From Phyllobacterium endophyticum (GTDB lineage Bacteria > Pseudomonadota > Alphaproteobacteria > Rhizobiales > Rhizobiaceae), in assembly GCF_003010935.1 (NCBI RefSeq), contig NZ_PGGN01000002.1:744001-808000 (forward strand): a stretch of 64,000 nucleotides of DNA. Direction: 5' to 3'. Every line of letters starts with the position of its first letter. The stretch's first letter is position 1. Below, piece after piece: positions 26,052 through 35,242 of this stretch. Below the pieces are notes generated by a model. The model worked only from the letters and a program-made list of their open reading frames with translations. It was not told the origin of the DNA and did not search any database. Both the position numbers and the translations under genes were made by a program.

Positions 26052-26549
26052 CTAGGTCGGCTCACTCGCCGTAACGAGGTCCGCCACTGGCAAAACCGCA
26101 TTGTCCTTGACAGTCTTGGTGACTATATACGTGAAATACCGGTCAATTCCGATCTCACGCTGCAACAGCCCATCGACCAGCCTTTGATAGGCGTCGATGT
26201 CACGCGCCATGACTTTCAGCACGTAGTCCACGCCGCCGCCGACTGACCAGCATGCCACAACTTCCGGTATTGTCTTGATGGCTCGTTCGAACCGGTCGAA
26301 ATCCGCTTGTCTGTGGGCACCCAAGGTCACTTCCATGAGCACGGTTGACAGGGGCGTCAGCAGCCGCAGTGCGATACGAGCATGATAACCCGTGATAATT
26401 CCGGCCTTCTCCAGTCGTCGCAGGCGTGTCCAGCAAGGCGTCGGCGATATCCCGACGCGTTCCGCCAGCGCAAGTTTGGTTATCCGGCCCTCGCGTTGGA
26501 TCTCATCGAGAATGCGAATATCGATCGGATCGAGCTTGAATGGTGCCAT
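26052..26549 (-). CDS. AsnC/Lrp family regulator of ectoine genes
   Basis: Regulator of 165 residues from the ATG at 26549 (MAPFKLDPIDIRILDEIQ). An N-terminal winged helix (ITKLALAERVGISPTPCWTR) is followed by the RAM ligand-binding domain with VVACWSVGGGVDYVLKV. It heads the leftward genes (118 bp before the aldehyde dehydrogenase) and is divergent from enuR. In known ectoine clusters an AsnC-type protein acts together with EnuR and responds to pathway intermediates; that role is assumed here. Confidence 0.9.
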   Translation of the reverse strand: MAPFKLDPIDIRILDEIQREGRITKLALAERVGISPTPCWTRLRRLEKAGIITGYHARIALRLLTPLSTVLMEVTLGAHRQADFDRFERAIKTIPEVVACWSVGGGVDYVLKVMARDIDAYQRLVDGLLQREIGIDRYFTYIVTKTVKDNAVLPVADLVTASEPT

Positions 26550-26627
26550 GTCCTGCCTGCTAATGTGTCTAATTACCATGACGTTGTGATTTTTCGATTG
26601 TCAATTGCACTGACTTGCATCACTTAT

Positions 26628-26638
26628 AAATCATGACA
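26628..26638 (-). promoter_or_regulatory. Candidate EnuR half-site over the enuR start codon
   Basis: AAATCATGACA is the exact reverse complement of the TGTCATGATTT element before ehuA (28055-28065) and includes the enuR ATG (26633). This would suit autoregulation, but it is inference from sequence identity only. Confidence 0.4.
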
Positions 26639-28018
26639 TTGTGGCGCCCCGATCCTACTACTCTCCGCCGCCCGGCCTATCTTTCCCTGGCGGAACAGAT
26701 TGCACGAGCGATCGCCGATGGCAAACTTGAGAGCGGGGCGCGTCTGCAGACGCATCGCCAAATGGCCGACGACCTGCGCCTTTCAGTACAAACCGTGAGC
26801 CGTGCCTATGAGGAACTCATTCGCCGCAACCTGATTTCCGGTGAAACCGGACGCGGCACGTTCGTCCGATCGCTACGCCGGGAGCCGGATCCTCCCTATC
26901 TGCCGGAACGTCTCGGAGAAGTGATCGATCTCTCGATCCTGAAGCCGATTTGCGAACCGCTTCACCTCGATCGCATGAAAAAGGCTCTTGGATGGCTCGC
27001 CGAAAACCTGCCGGCCAGTTCAGCTCTGTCCTTCCGACCCAATGTTGTATTTCCAAGGCACCGGGCCATTGCAGTCGATTGGCTCCGAACCTGCGGACTC
27101 GATGTATCGGCGACGAATGTCAGCCTGACCAACGGAGCTACGGCGGCAATGACCGTTGCTCTCATGAGCGTCGCCCCACCCGGATCGAAGGTCGCCACAG
27201 AAGGAATCGGCCATCACACACTGACGCCGCTCGCTTCCTATCTGGGTCTGAATCTTGAAGGTCTGGCGATCGATGATCAGGGGATCATACCTGAAGCACT
27301 GGACGCCTGCTGCCGCGAAAGCGGGATTCGAGCGGTCTTCGTGCAGCCATCCGTTATTAATCCCATGGCTACGCTGATGGGCATTGAGAGACGCGCTGCC
27401 ATCGTCGAGATTGCGCGCCGCCATGACATTGCAATCATCGAGAGCGACATACTGGGGCCACTCGTCGAGGACCGCCCGCCTCCCATTGCATCGTTGGCGC
27501 CAGAACGCACGCTCTACTTCACCAGCTTTACCAAGATCGTCGTTCCCGGCTTGCGCATTGGCTATCTCGTCGCGCCAGACCGTTATGTGGCGGCGGTCGC
27601 CAATCGCCATCTCGTGTCTAACTGGATGGCAACGCCAATCATTGCGGAAATTGCAACACGCTGGGTTTCCGATGGCACAGCCTTGGAACTGGTGAACTGG
27701 CAGCGGGAAGCGCTTCGAACCAGGCACGCTACTGCGGCGGAAGTCCTATCCGGAATCCCGTTTCTGTCGCATCCCCAGAGCCTTCACATATGGTTGCCAC
27801 TAACTGGAGAAAGAACCGAAGAAGCGTTCGTCGCACATGCAAGGCTGCAAGGTGTGGCAATCGCAACCGGCACTTCGTTTCGCATCTCCAATCACCCATG
27901 GCATCCTGCGGTGCGCATTTCACTCGGTTCAACAACTGAGGCTGAATTGCGCTCGGGTCTTGGTGTTGTTGCCAATTTGCTGCGCGGCGACCTTGAACAT
28001 CTGCTGCTCGCGATTTGA
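26633..28018 (+). CDS. enuR: MocR/GabR-type regulator EnuR
   Basis: Repressor of ectoine genes, 461 residues. The N-terminal GntR-type winged helix (LQTHRQMADDLRLSVQTVSR) is followed by an aminotransferase-like domain. Lys301 (YFTSFTKIVVPGLRIGY) is placed to bind PLP, as in characterised EnuR, where acetyl-diaminobutyrate or diaminobutyrate bound through PLP relieves repression. No clear Shine-Dalgarno precedes the ATG. It lies between the asnC-type gene (divergent) and ehuA (same strand), the order seen in other rhizobial and roseobacter ectoine clusters. Confidence 0.93.
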   Translation: MTLWRPDPTTLRRPAYLSLAEQIARAIADGKLESGARLQTHRQMADDLRLSVQTVSRAYEELIRRNLISGETGRGTFVRSLRREPDPPYLPERLGEVIDLSILKPICEPLHLDRMKKALGWLAENLPASSALSFRPNVVFPRHRAIAVDWLRTCGLDVSATNVSLTNGATAAMTVALMSVAPPGSKVATEGIGHHTLTPLASYLGLNLEGLAIDDQGIIPEALDACCRESGIRAVFVQPSVINPMATLMGIERRAAIVEIARRHDIAIIESDILGPLVEDRPPPIASLAPERTLYFTSFTKIVVPGLRIGYLVAPDRYVAAVANRHLVSNWMATPIIAEIATRWVSDGTALELVNWQREALRTRHATAAEVLSGIPFLSHPQSLHIWLPLTGERTEEAFVAHARLQGVAIATGTSFRISNHPWHPAVRISLGSTTEAELRSGLGVVANLLRGDLEHLLLAI

Positions 28019-28052
28019 TCGCGCTGCTTCAAATTTCAGCACGATCGCCTAT

Positions 28053-28088
28053 ATTGTCATGATTTGATTTTTACAATTGACATGATTT
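28053..28088 (+). promoter_or_regulatory. Direct-repeat operator/promoter region of ehuA
   Basis: ATTGTCATGATTT (28053-28065) and ATTGACATGATTT (28076-28088) are direct repeats differing at one base, 23 bp apart, about two helical turns. The second contains a perfect TTGACA -35 hexamer (28077-28082), though no good -10 follows. MocR-type regulators often bind direct repeats, so this is a good EnuR operator candidate. Confidence 0.55.
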
Positions 28089-28143
28089 CGTAAGTCTCCC
28101 ATCGTTAGGGGCATGAGGCTGTCTCAACCAGAAGGAGACATGC

Positions 28144-28941
28144 ATGCCCCCAACGAATACCGCGCCCATTATCGAGATCAATGGCATCAACAAAAGCTTT
28201 GGCGCGTTCAAAGTTCTGAACGATCTGTCGTTCAGCGTTGCACCACGCGAAAAACTGGCGCTGATCGGTCCATCGGGTTCTGGCAAGACGACGATCCTGC
28301 GCATTCTGATGACGCTGGAGGGTATCGACAGCGGCGAGATCATCGTCGATGGCGAGAGCCTCTATCAAATGCAACGCAACGGGAAGTTGCAACCGGCCGA
28401 CGATACGCATCTGCACAAGATGCGGGAGAAAATCGGCATGGTGTTTCAGCTATTCAATCTCTTCCCTCATAAATGTGTGCTCGACAATGTAACGCTTGCA
28501 CCGATGCTGACGAAAGGCGTGGCACGCAAGGATGCAGAGCGCCATGCGATGGAATTGCTCGATATGGTAGGGCTCGCCGACAAGGCGAAGTCCATGCCTT
28601 CGCAATTGTCCGGCGGACAGAAGCAGCGCGTCGCCATTGCCCGCGCGCTCGCACTCAAACCGAAGATAATGCTCTTCGATGAGGTCACCTCCGCGCTCGA
28701 TCCTGAATTGGTCGAGGAAGTCCTTAACGTTCTTTGGAAGCTTTGCCGGGAGACCGACATGACAATGCTTCTGGTGACCCACGAAATGGGCTTTGCCCAT
28801 GATTTTGCCGACCGTGTTCTTTTCTTTGATCGCGGGCGCATCGTCGAGGACGGCAAACCGGACGAAATCTTCCGCCATCCCAAACAGGAAAGGACACAGG
28901 CCTTCCTGAAAAAGATCATCGCCGCCGGTCACCGCGTCTGA
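28144..28941 (+). CDS. ehuA: Ectoine/hydroxyectoine ABC transporter ATP-binding protein EhuA
   Basis: ATPase of 265 residues energising ectoine uptake. Walker A GPSGSGKTT, signature LSGGQKQRVAIARAL, Walker B IMLFDEVTSALDPE and the H-loop in LVTHEMGFAHDFADRV are intact. It belongs to the polar amino acid transporter family; assignment to ectoine rests on the following ehuBCD and eut genes. GAAGGAG precedes the start. First gene of the long rightward operon. Confidence 0.93.
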   Translation: MPPTNTAPIIEINGINKSFGAFKVLNDLSFSVAPREKLALIGPSGSGKTTILRILMTLEGIDSGEIIVDGESLYQMQRNGKLQPADDTHLHKMREKIGMVFQLFNLFPHKCVLDNVTLAPMLTKGVARKDAERHAMELLDMVGLADKAKSMPSQLSGGQKQRVAIARALALKPKIMLFDEVTSALDPELVEEVLNVLWKLCRETDMTMLLVTHEMGFAHDFADRVLFFDRGRIVEDGKPDEIFRHPKQERTQAFLKKIIAAGHRV

Positions 28942-28994
28942 AGACGGGAACCCTGGCGATTTGCAACACAAGAAAAACCAAAGGAGTTGGGAAC

Positions 28995-29843
28995 ATGACT
29001 AAACTATTGACCATCAACGCATTGCTTGGGGCGGTGGCACTTTCTGCCGTCGTTTCGTCCTCGCCCGCCAAAGCGGACGAAGCACTCGACAAGCTGAAGG
29101 CGCAGGGTTTCGCCCGTATCGCCATTGCCAACGAACCCCCATTCACGGCCGTCAAGGCTGATGGCACCGTTTCGGGTGCTGCTCCCGACGTTGCGCGTGC
29201 AGTATTCAAGAAGCTCGGCGTCAACGATGTGGTCGCCTCGATTTCGGAATATGGCGCAATGATCCCGGGCCTTCAGGCCGGGCGTCATGATGTTGTCACT
29301 GCCGGTCTCTTCATGAAGCCGGAGCGCTGCAATGCCGTGGCCTATTCCGAGCCGATCCTTTGCGATGCGGAAGCGTTCCTTGTCAAAAAGGGCAACCCGA
29401 AGGGCTTCAAGAGCTATGCCGATATAGCCAAGGACGAGAAGGCAACCATCGGCGCACCAGGCGGGGGCACCGAAGAGCGTCTTGCACTCGAGGCCGGTGT
29501 GCCGCGTGAGCGCGTGATTGTTGTACCGGACGGTCAAAGCGGCCTGAAGATGCTGCAGGACGGCCGTATCGATACTTATTCGCTGCCTGTGCTTTCGATC
29601 AACGACCTCGTCAAGAAAGCCAATGATCCCAATCTTGAGGTCGTTGCTCCCGTTCAGGGTGCTCCGGTCTATTGCGATGGCGCAGCCTTCAGAAAGGGCG
29701 ACACGGCGCTTCGCGATGAGTTCGACAAGGTTCTCGCCGAAATGAAGACGTCGGGCGAGTTCGCCAAGATCATCGAGCCCTATGGCTTCTCGGCGCAGGC
29801 AGCAATGTCGACCACCCGCGAAAAGCTTTGTGCCGCGAAATAG
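28995..29843 (+). CDS. ehuB: Ectoine/hydroxyectoine substrate-binding protein EhuB
   Basis: Periplasmic binding protein of 282 residues. The signal peptide is the first 27 residues, with likely cleavage after AKA. The mature part begins DEALDKLKAQGFARIAIANE and has the family-3 solute-binding fold (GTVSGAAPDVARAVFKKLG). It delivers ectoines to EhuCD. The gene is followed 14 bases later by a strong hairpin, usual for abundant binding proteins. Confidence 0.93.
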   Translation: MTKLLTINALLGAVALSAVVSSSPAKADEALDKLKAQGFARIAIANEPPFTAVKADGTVSGAAPDVARAVFKKLGVNDVVASISEYGAMIPGLQAGRHDVVTAGLFMKPERCNAVAYSEPILCDAEAFLVKKGNPKGFKSYADIAKDEKATIGAPGGGTEERLALEAGVPRERVIVVPDGQSGLKMLQDGRIDTYSLPVLSINDLVKKANDPNLEVVAPVQGAPVYCDGAAFRKGDTALRDEFDKVLAEMKTSGEFAKIIEPYGFSAQAAMSTTREKLCAAK

Positions 29844-29856
29844 TCGAGCGACGCTT

Positions 29857-29886
29857 CGACCGCTTCGCATGCCAGCGAAGCGGTCG
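29857..29886 (+). promoter_or_regulatory. Intra-operon hairpin after ehuB
   Basis: A perfect 12-bp stem, CGACCGCTTCGC and GCGAAGCGGTCG, with loop ATGCCA. No T-run follows. It probably protects the ehuAB transcript from 3' decay, raising binding-protein levels over permeases (inference). Confidence 0.65.
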
Positions 29887-29921
29887 CATGTTCAGTGAAT
29901 TCTAGCAAAGGTGGCGTAGCG

Positions 29922-30581
29922 ATGGGCCAATGGGCCGGCTATTTGCAACTCATTCTCGATGGTGCCGTCGTGACCATCAAGCTGACGCTGATGGGTTCGG
30001 CGCTGGCGCTCGTGATGGCATTCCTGGCGGGTCTCGGCAGGCTGTCGCATATTGCGCCTGTGCGCTGGCTGGCGACAGCCTATATCGAGTTTTTCCGGGG
30101 AACGTCGATTTTCGTCCAGCTCTTCTGGGCTTATTTCGTGCTCCCGCTTTTCGGCTTCACACTGACACCCTTGCAGGCTGGCGTTCTCGCACTCGGCCTC
30201 AATGTTGGGGCCTACGCTGCGGAAGTCGTGCGCGGCGCCATCAAATCCATTGGCAAAGAACAATACGAGGCCTGCACTGCGCTCAATTTCAATCGCTGGC
30301 AGGGTCTTCGCCACGTTATTCTGCCGCAGGCGTTCGTGCTGATGCTGCCTACCTTTGGCAACAATGCTATCGAACTTCTCAAAGCATCGGCAGTGGTTTC
30401 TCTCATCTCGTTATCGGACATGACGTTTCAGGCCCAAGTCGTCCGGGCACAGACTGGCAGCACGCTGTTTCCGTTCCTGACAATTCTCATTCTCTATTTT
30501 GCCATCGCCTGCGTCATCTCCTTTGCCATCCGGGGCCTCGAGCGTCGTCTGACGCGCGGCCTTGACGGCATGAGAACATAG
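29922..30581 (+). CDS. ehuC: Ectoine/hydroxyectoine ABC transporter permease EhuC
   Basis: Inner-membrane permease of 219 residues with about five spans and the HisM-type coupling motif (EAVVRGAIKSIGKEQYEA region, here AEVVRGAIKSIGKEQYEA). I start at the ATG at 29922; a GTG at 29895 in frame adds nine hydrophilic residues and has no better ribosome site. It pairs with EhuD, which begins 9 bp later. Confidence 0.92.
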   Translation: MGQWAGYLQLILDGAVVTIKLTLMGSALALVMAFLAGLGRLSHIAPVRWLATAYIEFFRGTSIFVQLFWAYFVLPLFGFTLTPLQAGVLALGLNVGAYAAEVVRGAIKSIGKEQYEACTALNFNRWQGLRHVILPQAFVLMLPTFGNNAIELLKASAVVSLISLSDMTFQAQVVRAQTGSTLFPFLTILILYFAIACVISFAIRGLERRLTRGLDGMRT

Positions 30582-30590
30582 GGGGCCGCG

Positions 30591-31247
30591 ATGGAATGGG
30601 ATTGGGCCTTCGTCATTCAAATACTTCCGACCCTGGTTGAGGGCGTGAAGATCACGATTCTCGCGACGGTACTTGGATATGTACTGGCCGCAATCGTCGG
30701 GCTGGCCATCGCCATCATCCGGCGATCGAAGAACAAGCTGATCGCGAGGCCGATGGGCTTCGTCGCTGAATTTATCCGCGGCACGCCCTTGCTCGTCCAG
30801 CTCTATTTCATTTTCTACGTGCTACCCGACCTCGGAATCACGCTGTCGCCGCTCGTGGCGGGCGTTATCGGTCTCGGACTTCACTATGGAACCTATACAG
30901 CGGAAGTATATCGCGCGGGTATCGACAATGTTGCGCGCGGCCAATGGGAAGCTGCGAGAGCATGCAACCTCAGTTCCACGCAAACATGGACGCAGATCAT
31001 CCTGCCGCAAGCACTGCCGCCCATGATCCCTGCCCTCGCCAATTACTTCATCGCCATGTTCAAGGAGACACCGCTTCTGTCTGCGATCACGGTGCTTGAA
31101 TTGATGAATCAGGCGCGAAGCATCGCCAACTACAACTACCGCTACATTGAACCGATCACGCTCGTCGGAGCGTTCTTCCTCGTCATCAGCCTGATCTCCG
31201 TCGTTGGGCTGCGCTGGCTGGAACGCCGATACGGCAGGATCGATTGA
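30591..31247 (+). CDS. ehuD: Ectoine/hydroxyectoine ABC transporter permease EhuD
   Basis: Second permease subunit, 218 residues, same family as EhuC, with FIRGTPLLVQLYFIFYVLP and the EAA-type loop AGIDNVARGQWEAARACNL that contacts EhuA. It is followed within 7 bases by eutA, so transport and catabolism genes form one transcription unit. Confidence 0.92.
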   Translation: MEWDWAFVIQILPTLVEGVKITILATVLGYVLAAIVGLAIAIIRRSKNKLIARPMGFVAEFIRGTPLLVQLYFIFYVLPDLGITLSPLVAGVIGLGLHYGTYTAEVYRAGIDNVARGQWEAARACNLSSTQTWTQIILPQALPPMIPALANYFIAMFKETPLLSAITVLELMNQARSIANYNYRYIEPITLVGAFFLVISLISVVGLRWLERRYGRID

Positions 31248-31254
31248 GGACACA

Positions 31255-32037
31255 ATGATGGATGCTTTTCCTGCGATCCGCCAAACCGCCATGGCACTGG
31301 ATTTTGATGACCGTCCTTTAGCCAAGCGTGTCGGACTGGTCATTCTCGCCACCGATCACACGACCGAACCGGACTTCCAGCGCATGGTGGCCAGCAAACG
31401 CGTCGGCGTTTATACGGCGCGGGTCCCCTATGCGAACCCGACCACACCCGAAAATCTGCGGCGAATGCAGCCTGCTCTCACCGATTGCGCGAGCTTGATC
31501 CTGCCGGACGAAGACCTCGATGTCATCTGCTATTCCTGCACGTCGGCTTCGGTGGTCATTGGAGATGACGAGATAGAAGCTGCGATCAACCGCGCCAAGC
31601 CTGCCGTCCCTGTCGTGACACCGCCGCTGGCAGCCGTGCGCGGGCTGCAGGCCCTCGATGCGAAGCGCATCAGCATTCTCACACCGTATACAATAGAAAC
31701 AAGCACGCCTATGGCGAACTACTTCGCAGCCAAGGGTTTCGACATTGCGAGCTTTACCTGTTTTGGCCTCGATGATGATCGGGAGATGGCCCGCATCAGC
31801 CCTCAATCGCTGATTTCCGCTGCGAGGGAGGTTACGGCAATCGACGCGGACGCACTGTTCATTTCATGCACGGCGTTGCGGGCAGCGGGCATTGCACTCG
31901 CAATCGAACAGGCGATTGGAAAACCGGTTGTCAGTAGCAATCTTGCGACTGCATGGGCGACGTTGCGCATATGCGACGATCTCGCACCTCGTCCGGAATG
32001 GGGCAGCCTGATGACCCAGTCAATGGCCGGTTGGTAA
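31255..32037 (+). CDS. eutA: Ectoine utilization protein EutA (Asp/Glu racemase-like)
   Basis: Protein of 260 residues of the maleate isomerase/aspartate-glutamate racemase fold. The two catalytic cysteines lie in ICYSCTSASVVIG and LFISCTALRAAG. With EutB and EutC it is thought to convert 5-hydroxyectoine to ectoine, perhaps by handling stereochemistry. The start is one of two adjacent ATGs (31255, 31258); a TTG at 31204 inside ehuD is unlikely. Confidence 0.92.
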   Translation: MMDAFPAIRQTAMALDFDDRPLAKRVGLVILATDHTTEPDFQRMVASKRVGVYTARVPYANPTTPENLRRMQPALTDCASLILPDEDLDVICYSCTSASVVIGDDEIEAAINRAKPAVPVVTPPLAAVRGLQALDAKRISILTPYTIETSTPMANYFAAKGFDIASFTCFGLDDDREMARISPQSLISAAREVTAIDADALFISCTALRAAGIALAIEQAIGKPVVSSNLATAWATLRICDDLAPRPEWGSLMTQSMAGW

Positions 32038-32040
32038 GTC

Positions 32041-33042
32041 ATGACTGACCGATTGGTGACCATTGCCGATATAGAGAAGGCACGCCATGCGCTTGAAGGC
32101 AAGATCGTGGCAACGCCGATGGTCCACTCATCATCCCTGTCGGAGAAGTTCGGACAACCGGTCTACCTCAAGCTCGAACATCGCCAGACTACGGGCAGTT
32201 TCAAGCTGCGCGGCGCGACAAATGCACTAAGCCATCTTTCTGCCGCGGAAAAGCAGCGCGGGGTGATCGCAGCTTCTACTGGAAATCATGGGCGCGCGCT
32301 CGCCTACGCCGCTCGTCTGGAAGGAATCCGTGCGGTGATCTGTATGTCGCGCCTCGTTCCGGAAAACAAGATCGCAGAAATAAGCCGCCTTGGCGCCGAT
32401 ATCCGCATCATCGGCAAATCGCAGGATGATGCTCAGGAGGAAGTCGATAGGCTTGTACGGGAAGCCGGGCTGATCATGTTGCCGCCATTTGACGATGCCG
32501 CAATCATTGCCGGACAGGGTACCCTTGGCCTTGAGATTATCGAAGACGTCGAGGACCTCGAAGCGGTCCTCGTTCCAGTATCGGGTGGCGGTCTGGCCTC
32601 GGGCGTTGCGGCGGCAATCAAGGCCAGACGGCCGGCTACGAAGATCATTGGTGTATCAATGGATCGCGGCGCAGCGATGCGCGCCAGCCTCGACGCGGGT
32701 AAGCCTGTAATCGTCGAGGAAAGCGAGAGCCTGGCGGACTCCCTGGGCGGAGGGATCGGTCTCGAAAACCAATTCACTTTCGCGATGGTCCGCGACCTGC
32801 TCGACGATGTGATCCTGCTCTCCGAGGACGAAATCGCTGCCGGCATGGCTCACGCCTATATGCAGGAGCGCGAGGTCATCGAAGGTGCCGCGGCCGTTGG
32901 CATCGGCGCCCTGCTGGCGGGGAAGGTGCAGGCAAGGGGCCCAGTCGTCGCCGTTCTCAGCGGTCGTAATGTCGATATGAATCAGCACCGGCGCATTGTC
33001 TGCGCAGGCATCAACGCAAAGGCCATCCCATGCCCCGCATGA
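32041..33042 (+). CDS. eutB: Hydroxyectoine utilization dehydratase EutB
   Basis: PLP enzyme of 333 residues, threonine dehydratase family (fold type II), predicted to dehydrate a 5-hydroxyectoine-derived intermediate. Lys55 in TTGSFKLRGATNAL binds PLP, and VSGGGLASGVAAAI is the phosphate-binding Gly-rich loop. It starts 3 bp after eutA and overlaps eutC by 13 bases. Confidence 0.92.
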   Translation: MTDRLVTIADIEKARHALEGKIVATPMVHSSSLSEKFGQPVYLKLEHRQTTGSFKLRGATNALSHLSAAEKQRGVIAASTGNHGRALAYAARLEGIRAVICMSRLVPENKIAEISRLGADIRIIGKSQDDAQEEVDRLVREAGLIMLPPFDDAAIIAGQGTLGLEIIEDVEDLEAVLVPVSGGGLASGVAAAIKARRPATKIIGVSMDRGAAMRASLDAGKPVIVEESESLADSLGGGIGLENQFTFAMVRDLLDDVILLSEDEIAAGMAHAYMQEREVIEGAAAVGIGALLAGKVQARGPVVAVLSGRNVDMNQHRRIVCAGINAKAIPCPA

Positions 33043-34022
33043 CCATTTTGACGGAAGCGGAATTGCGCAGCGTCGTGACCCTCGACCTTGATGCCGTTGC
33101 ATGCGTCGAGACTGCATTCCACGCACTGGCGACCAAAGCCGTAGCCATGCCACCGATCATGCGGCTCGATATCCCGGAATATCGCGGCGAGGTCGATGTG
33201 AAAACCGCCTATGTTCCCGGTATCGACGGCTTTGCCATCAAGATCAGCCCGGGCTTCTTCAATAACCCCAAACTGGGACTGCCGAGTGTCAATGGCATGA
33301 TGGTTCTGCTCAGCAGTCGTACCGGTCTGGTCGAAGCGTTGCTGCTCGACAATGGCTATCTTACCGATGTTCGGACGGCAGCGGCGGGCGCGGTTGCGGC
33401 AAAACATCTGTCGCGACCCTCATCCAGTGTCGCTGCTATATTCGGGGCCGGCGTTCAGGCGCGCCTGCAGCTTGAGGCCTTGACACTCATCCGCCCCATC
33501 ACGGAAGCCCGCATTTGGGCGCGCGATAGCGACAAAGCTCGAGGGGCAGCGCACGAATTGACGAAGAAGCTCGGCTTCCTGGTGACCCCTGTGGTTGACC
33601 CCGAACATGCGGTCCGCGGCGCAGATATCATCGTGACGACCACCCCTTCATCCGAGCCAATCCTGAAATCGACCTGGCTGCAGCCTGGTCAGCATATCAC
33701 CGCCATGGGTTCAGATGCCGAGCACAAGAACGAGCTCGACCCCGCCATCATCGCCCAAGCTGATCTCTACGTCGCTGACAGTCTGAGCCAAACGCGGAAA
33801 CTCGGCGAACTGCATCATGCGATCGAATCCGGTCTGGTAAAGACCGACGCGATCTTCTCCGAACTCGGCTTCATCATCGCCGGTTCGGCAAAAGGCAGGC
33901 CGTCAGCAGAGGCGATCACGATTGCCGACCTGACCGGAACCGGGGTTCAGGATACCGCCATCGCCACCCTCGCCCGTGATCGCGCTCGAGAAGCGAATGC
34001 CGGGACAAATTTCGAAAGTTGA
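33030..34022 (+). CDS. eutC: Ectoine utilization protein EutC (ornithine cyclodeaminase family)
   Basis: NAD(P)-dependent enzyme of 330 residues in the ornithine cyclodeaminase/mu-crystallin family. The dinucleotide-binding motif is IFGAGVQARLQLEAL, with DVRTAAAGAVAAKHL before it and ITAMGSDAEHKNELD after. In the proposed EutABC route it would perform the reductive step of 5-hydroxyectoine to ectoine conversion. The start overlaps the eutB end. Confidence 0.92.
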   Translation: MPRMTILTEAELRSVVTLDLDAVACVETAFHALATKAVAMPPIMRLDIPEYRGEVDVKTAYVPGIDGFAIKISPGFFNNPKLGLPSVNGMMVLLSSRTGLVEALLLDNGYLTDVRTAAAGAVAAKHLSRPSSSVAAIFGAGVQARLQLEALTLIRPITEARIWARDSDKARGAAHELTKKLGFLVTPVVDPEHAVRGADIIVTTTPSSEPILKSTWLQPGQHITAMGSDAEHKNELDPAIIAQADLYVADSLSQTRKLGELHHAIESGLVKTDAIFSELGFIIAGSAKGRPSAEAITIADLTGTGVQDTAIATLARDRAREANAGTNFES

Positions 34023-34053
34023 TACGGGCGCTGCCCCAGCATGAGGAAACATT

Positions 34054-35235
34054 ATGACTGAGCCGAATCTCAAGTTCACCCGGCAGGAATTTGCCGAAAG
34101 ATTGTTGAAGACCCGCGCGGCAATGCAGAAGCGTGGCATTGATCTTCTGATTTGCAGCGATCCGTCCAATATGGCCTGGCTGACGGGATATGATGGCTGG
34201 TCCTTCTATGTGCACCAGGCCGTGATGATACCGCCGGAAGGCGAACCGATCTGGTATGGCCGCGGCCAGGATGCCAACGGCGCGAAGCGCACGGCTTATC
34301 TCTCCAATGACAACATCATCGGTTACCCGGATAATTATGTTCAGTCCACCGAACGCCATCCGATGGACTATCTGTCGAAGATCATTGCCGAGCGCGGTTG
34401 GGACAAACTCACCATTGCCGTCGAGATGGATAATTACTGGTTCTCAGCCGCTGCTTTCGCGTCGCTGCAGAAGCATCTGCCGAACGCCCGTTTCGTTGAT
34501 GGTACAGCCTTGGTAAACTGGCAGCGTGCAGTGAAAAGCCCGACTGAAATCGAGTACATGCGCAAGGCCGCGCGCATCGTCGAGCTCATGCATCAACGTA
34601 TCGTCGACAAGATCGAGCCGGGCATGCGCAAATGCGATCTGGTTGCCGAGATTTATGACGCAGGAATTCGAGGAACAGAAAATTTTGGCGGCGATTATCC
34701 CGCAATCGTGCCGCTTCTTCCATCTGGTGCGGACGCATCAGCCCCACACCTTACGTGGGATGACAAGCCGATGAAGGTCGGTGAAGGCACTTTCTTCGAG
34801 ATTGCAGGCTGCTACAACCGCTATCACGTTCCACTCTCGCGCACAGTGTTTCTTGGCAAGCCCACTCAGGAATTTCTCGACGCGGAGAAAGCCACTCTCG
34901 AAGGCATGGAAGCCGGTCTTGCCGCCGCAAAACCCGGTAATGCCTGCGAGGATATCGCCAACGCCTTCTTCGGCGTTCTCAAAAAATATGGCATCGTAAA
35001 GGATAACCGTACGGGCTATCCAATCGGCATCTCCTATCCGCCTGACTGGGGCGAACGCACCATGAGCCTGCGCCCCGGTGACAAGACCGAGCTTAAGCCG
35101 GGAATGACCTTCCACTTCATGACGGGCCTCTGGCTTGAAACCATGGGACTGGAAATCACGGAAAGTATTTTGATCACGGACACTGGCGTCGAATGCCTTG
35201 CCAACGTGCCGCGCAAGCTGTTCGTCAAGAACTGA
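34054..35235 (+). CDS. eutD: Ectoine hydrolase EutD/DoeA
   Basis: Opens the ectoine ring to N-acetyl-L-2,4-diaminobutyrate. Protein of 393 residues with a creatinase-like N-domain and an M24 pita-bread C-domain. The canonical M24 metal ligands are not kept: the first Asp position is Glu in FFEIAGCYNRYHVPLSRTVF and the second is not acidic. This fits a metal-independent amidohydrolase like creatinase and argues against a peptidase. It starts 31 bp after eutC and is followed by eutE. Confidence 0.93.
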   Translation: MTEPNLKFTRQEFAERLLKTRAAMQKRGIDLLICSDPSNMAWLTGYDGWSFYVHQAVMIPPEGEPIWYGRGQDANGAKRTAYLSNDNIIGYPDNYVQSTERHPMDYLSKIIAERGWDKLTIAVEMDNYWFSAAAFASLQKHLPNARFVDGTALVNWQRAVKSPTEIEYMRKAARIVELMHQRIVDKIEPGMRKCDLVAEIYDAGIRGTENFGGDYPAIVPLLPSGADASAPHLTWDDKPMKVGEGTFFEIAGCYNRYHVPLSRTVFLGKPTQEFLDAEKATLEGMEAGLAAAKPGNACEDIANAFFGVLKKYGIVKDNRTGYPIGISYPPDWGERTMSLRPGDKTELKPGMTFHFMTGLWLETMGLEITESILITDTGVECLANVPRKLFVKN

Positions 35236-35242
35236 GGCCGCC

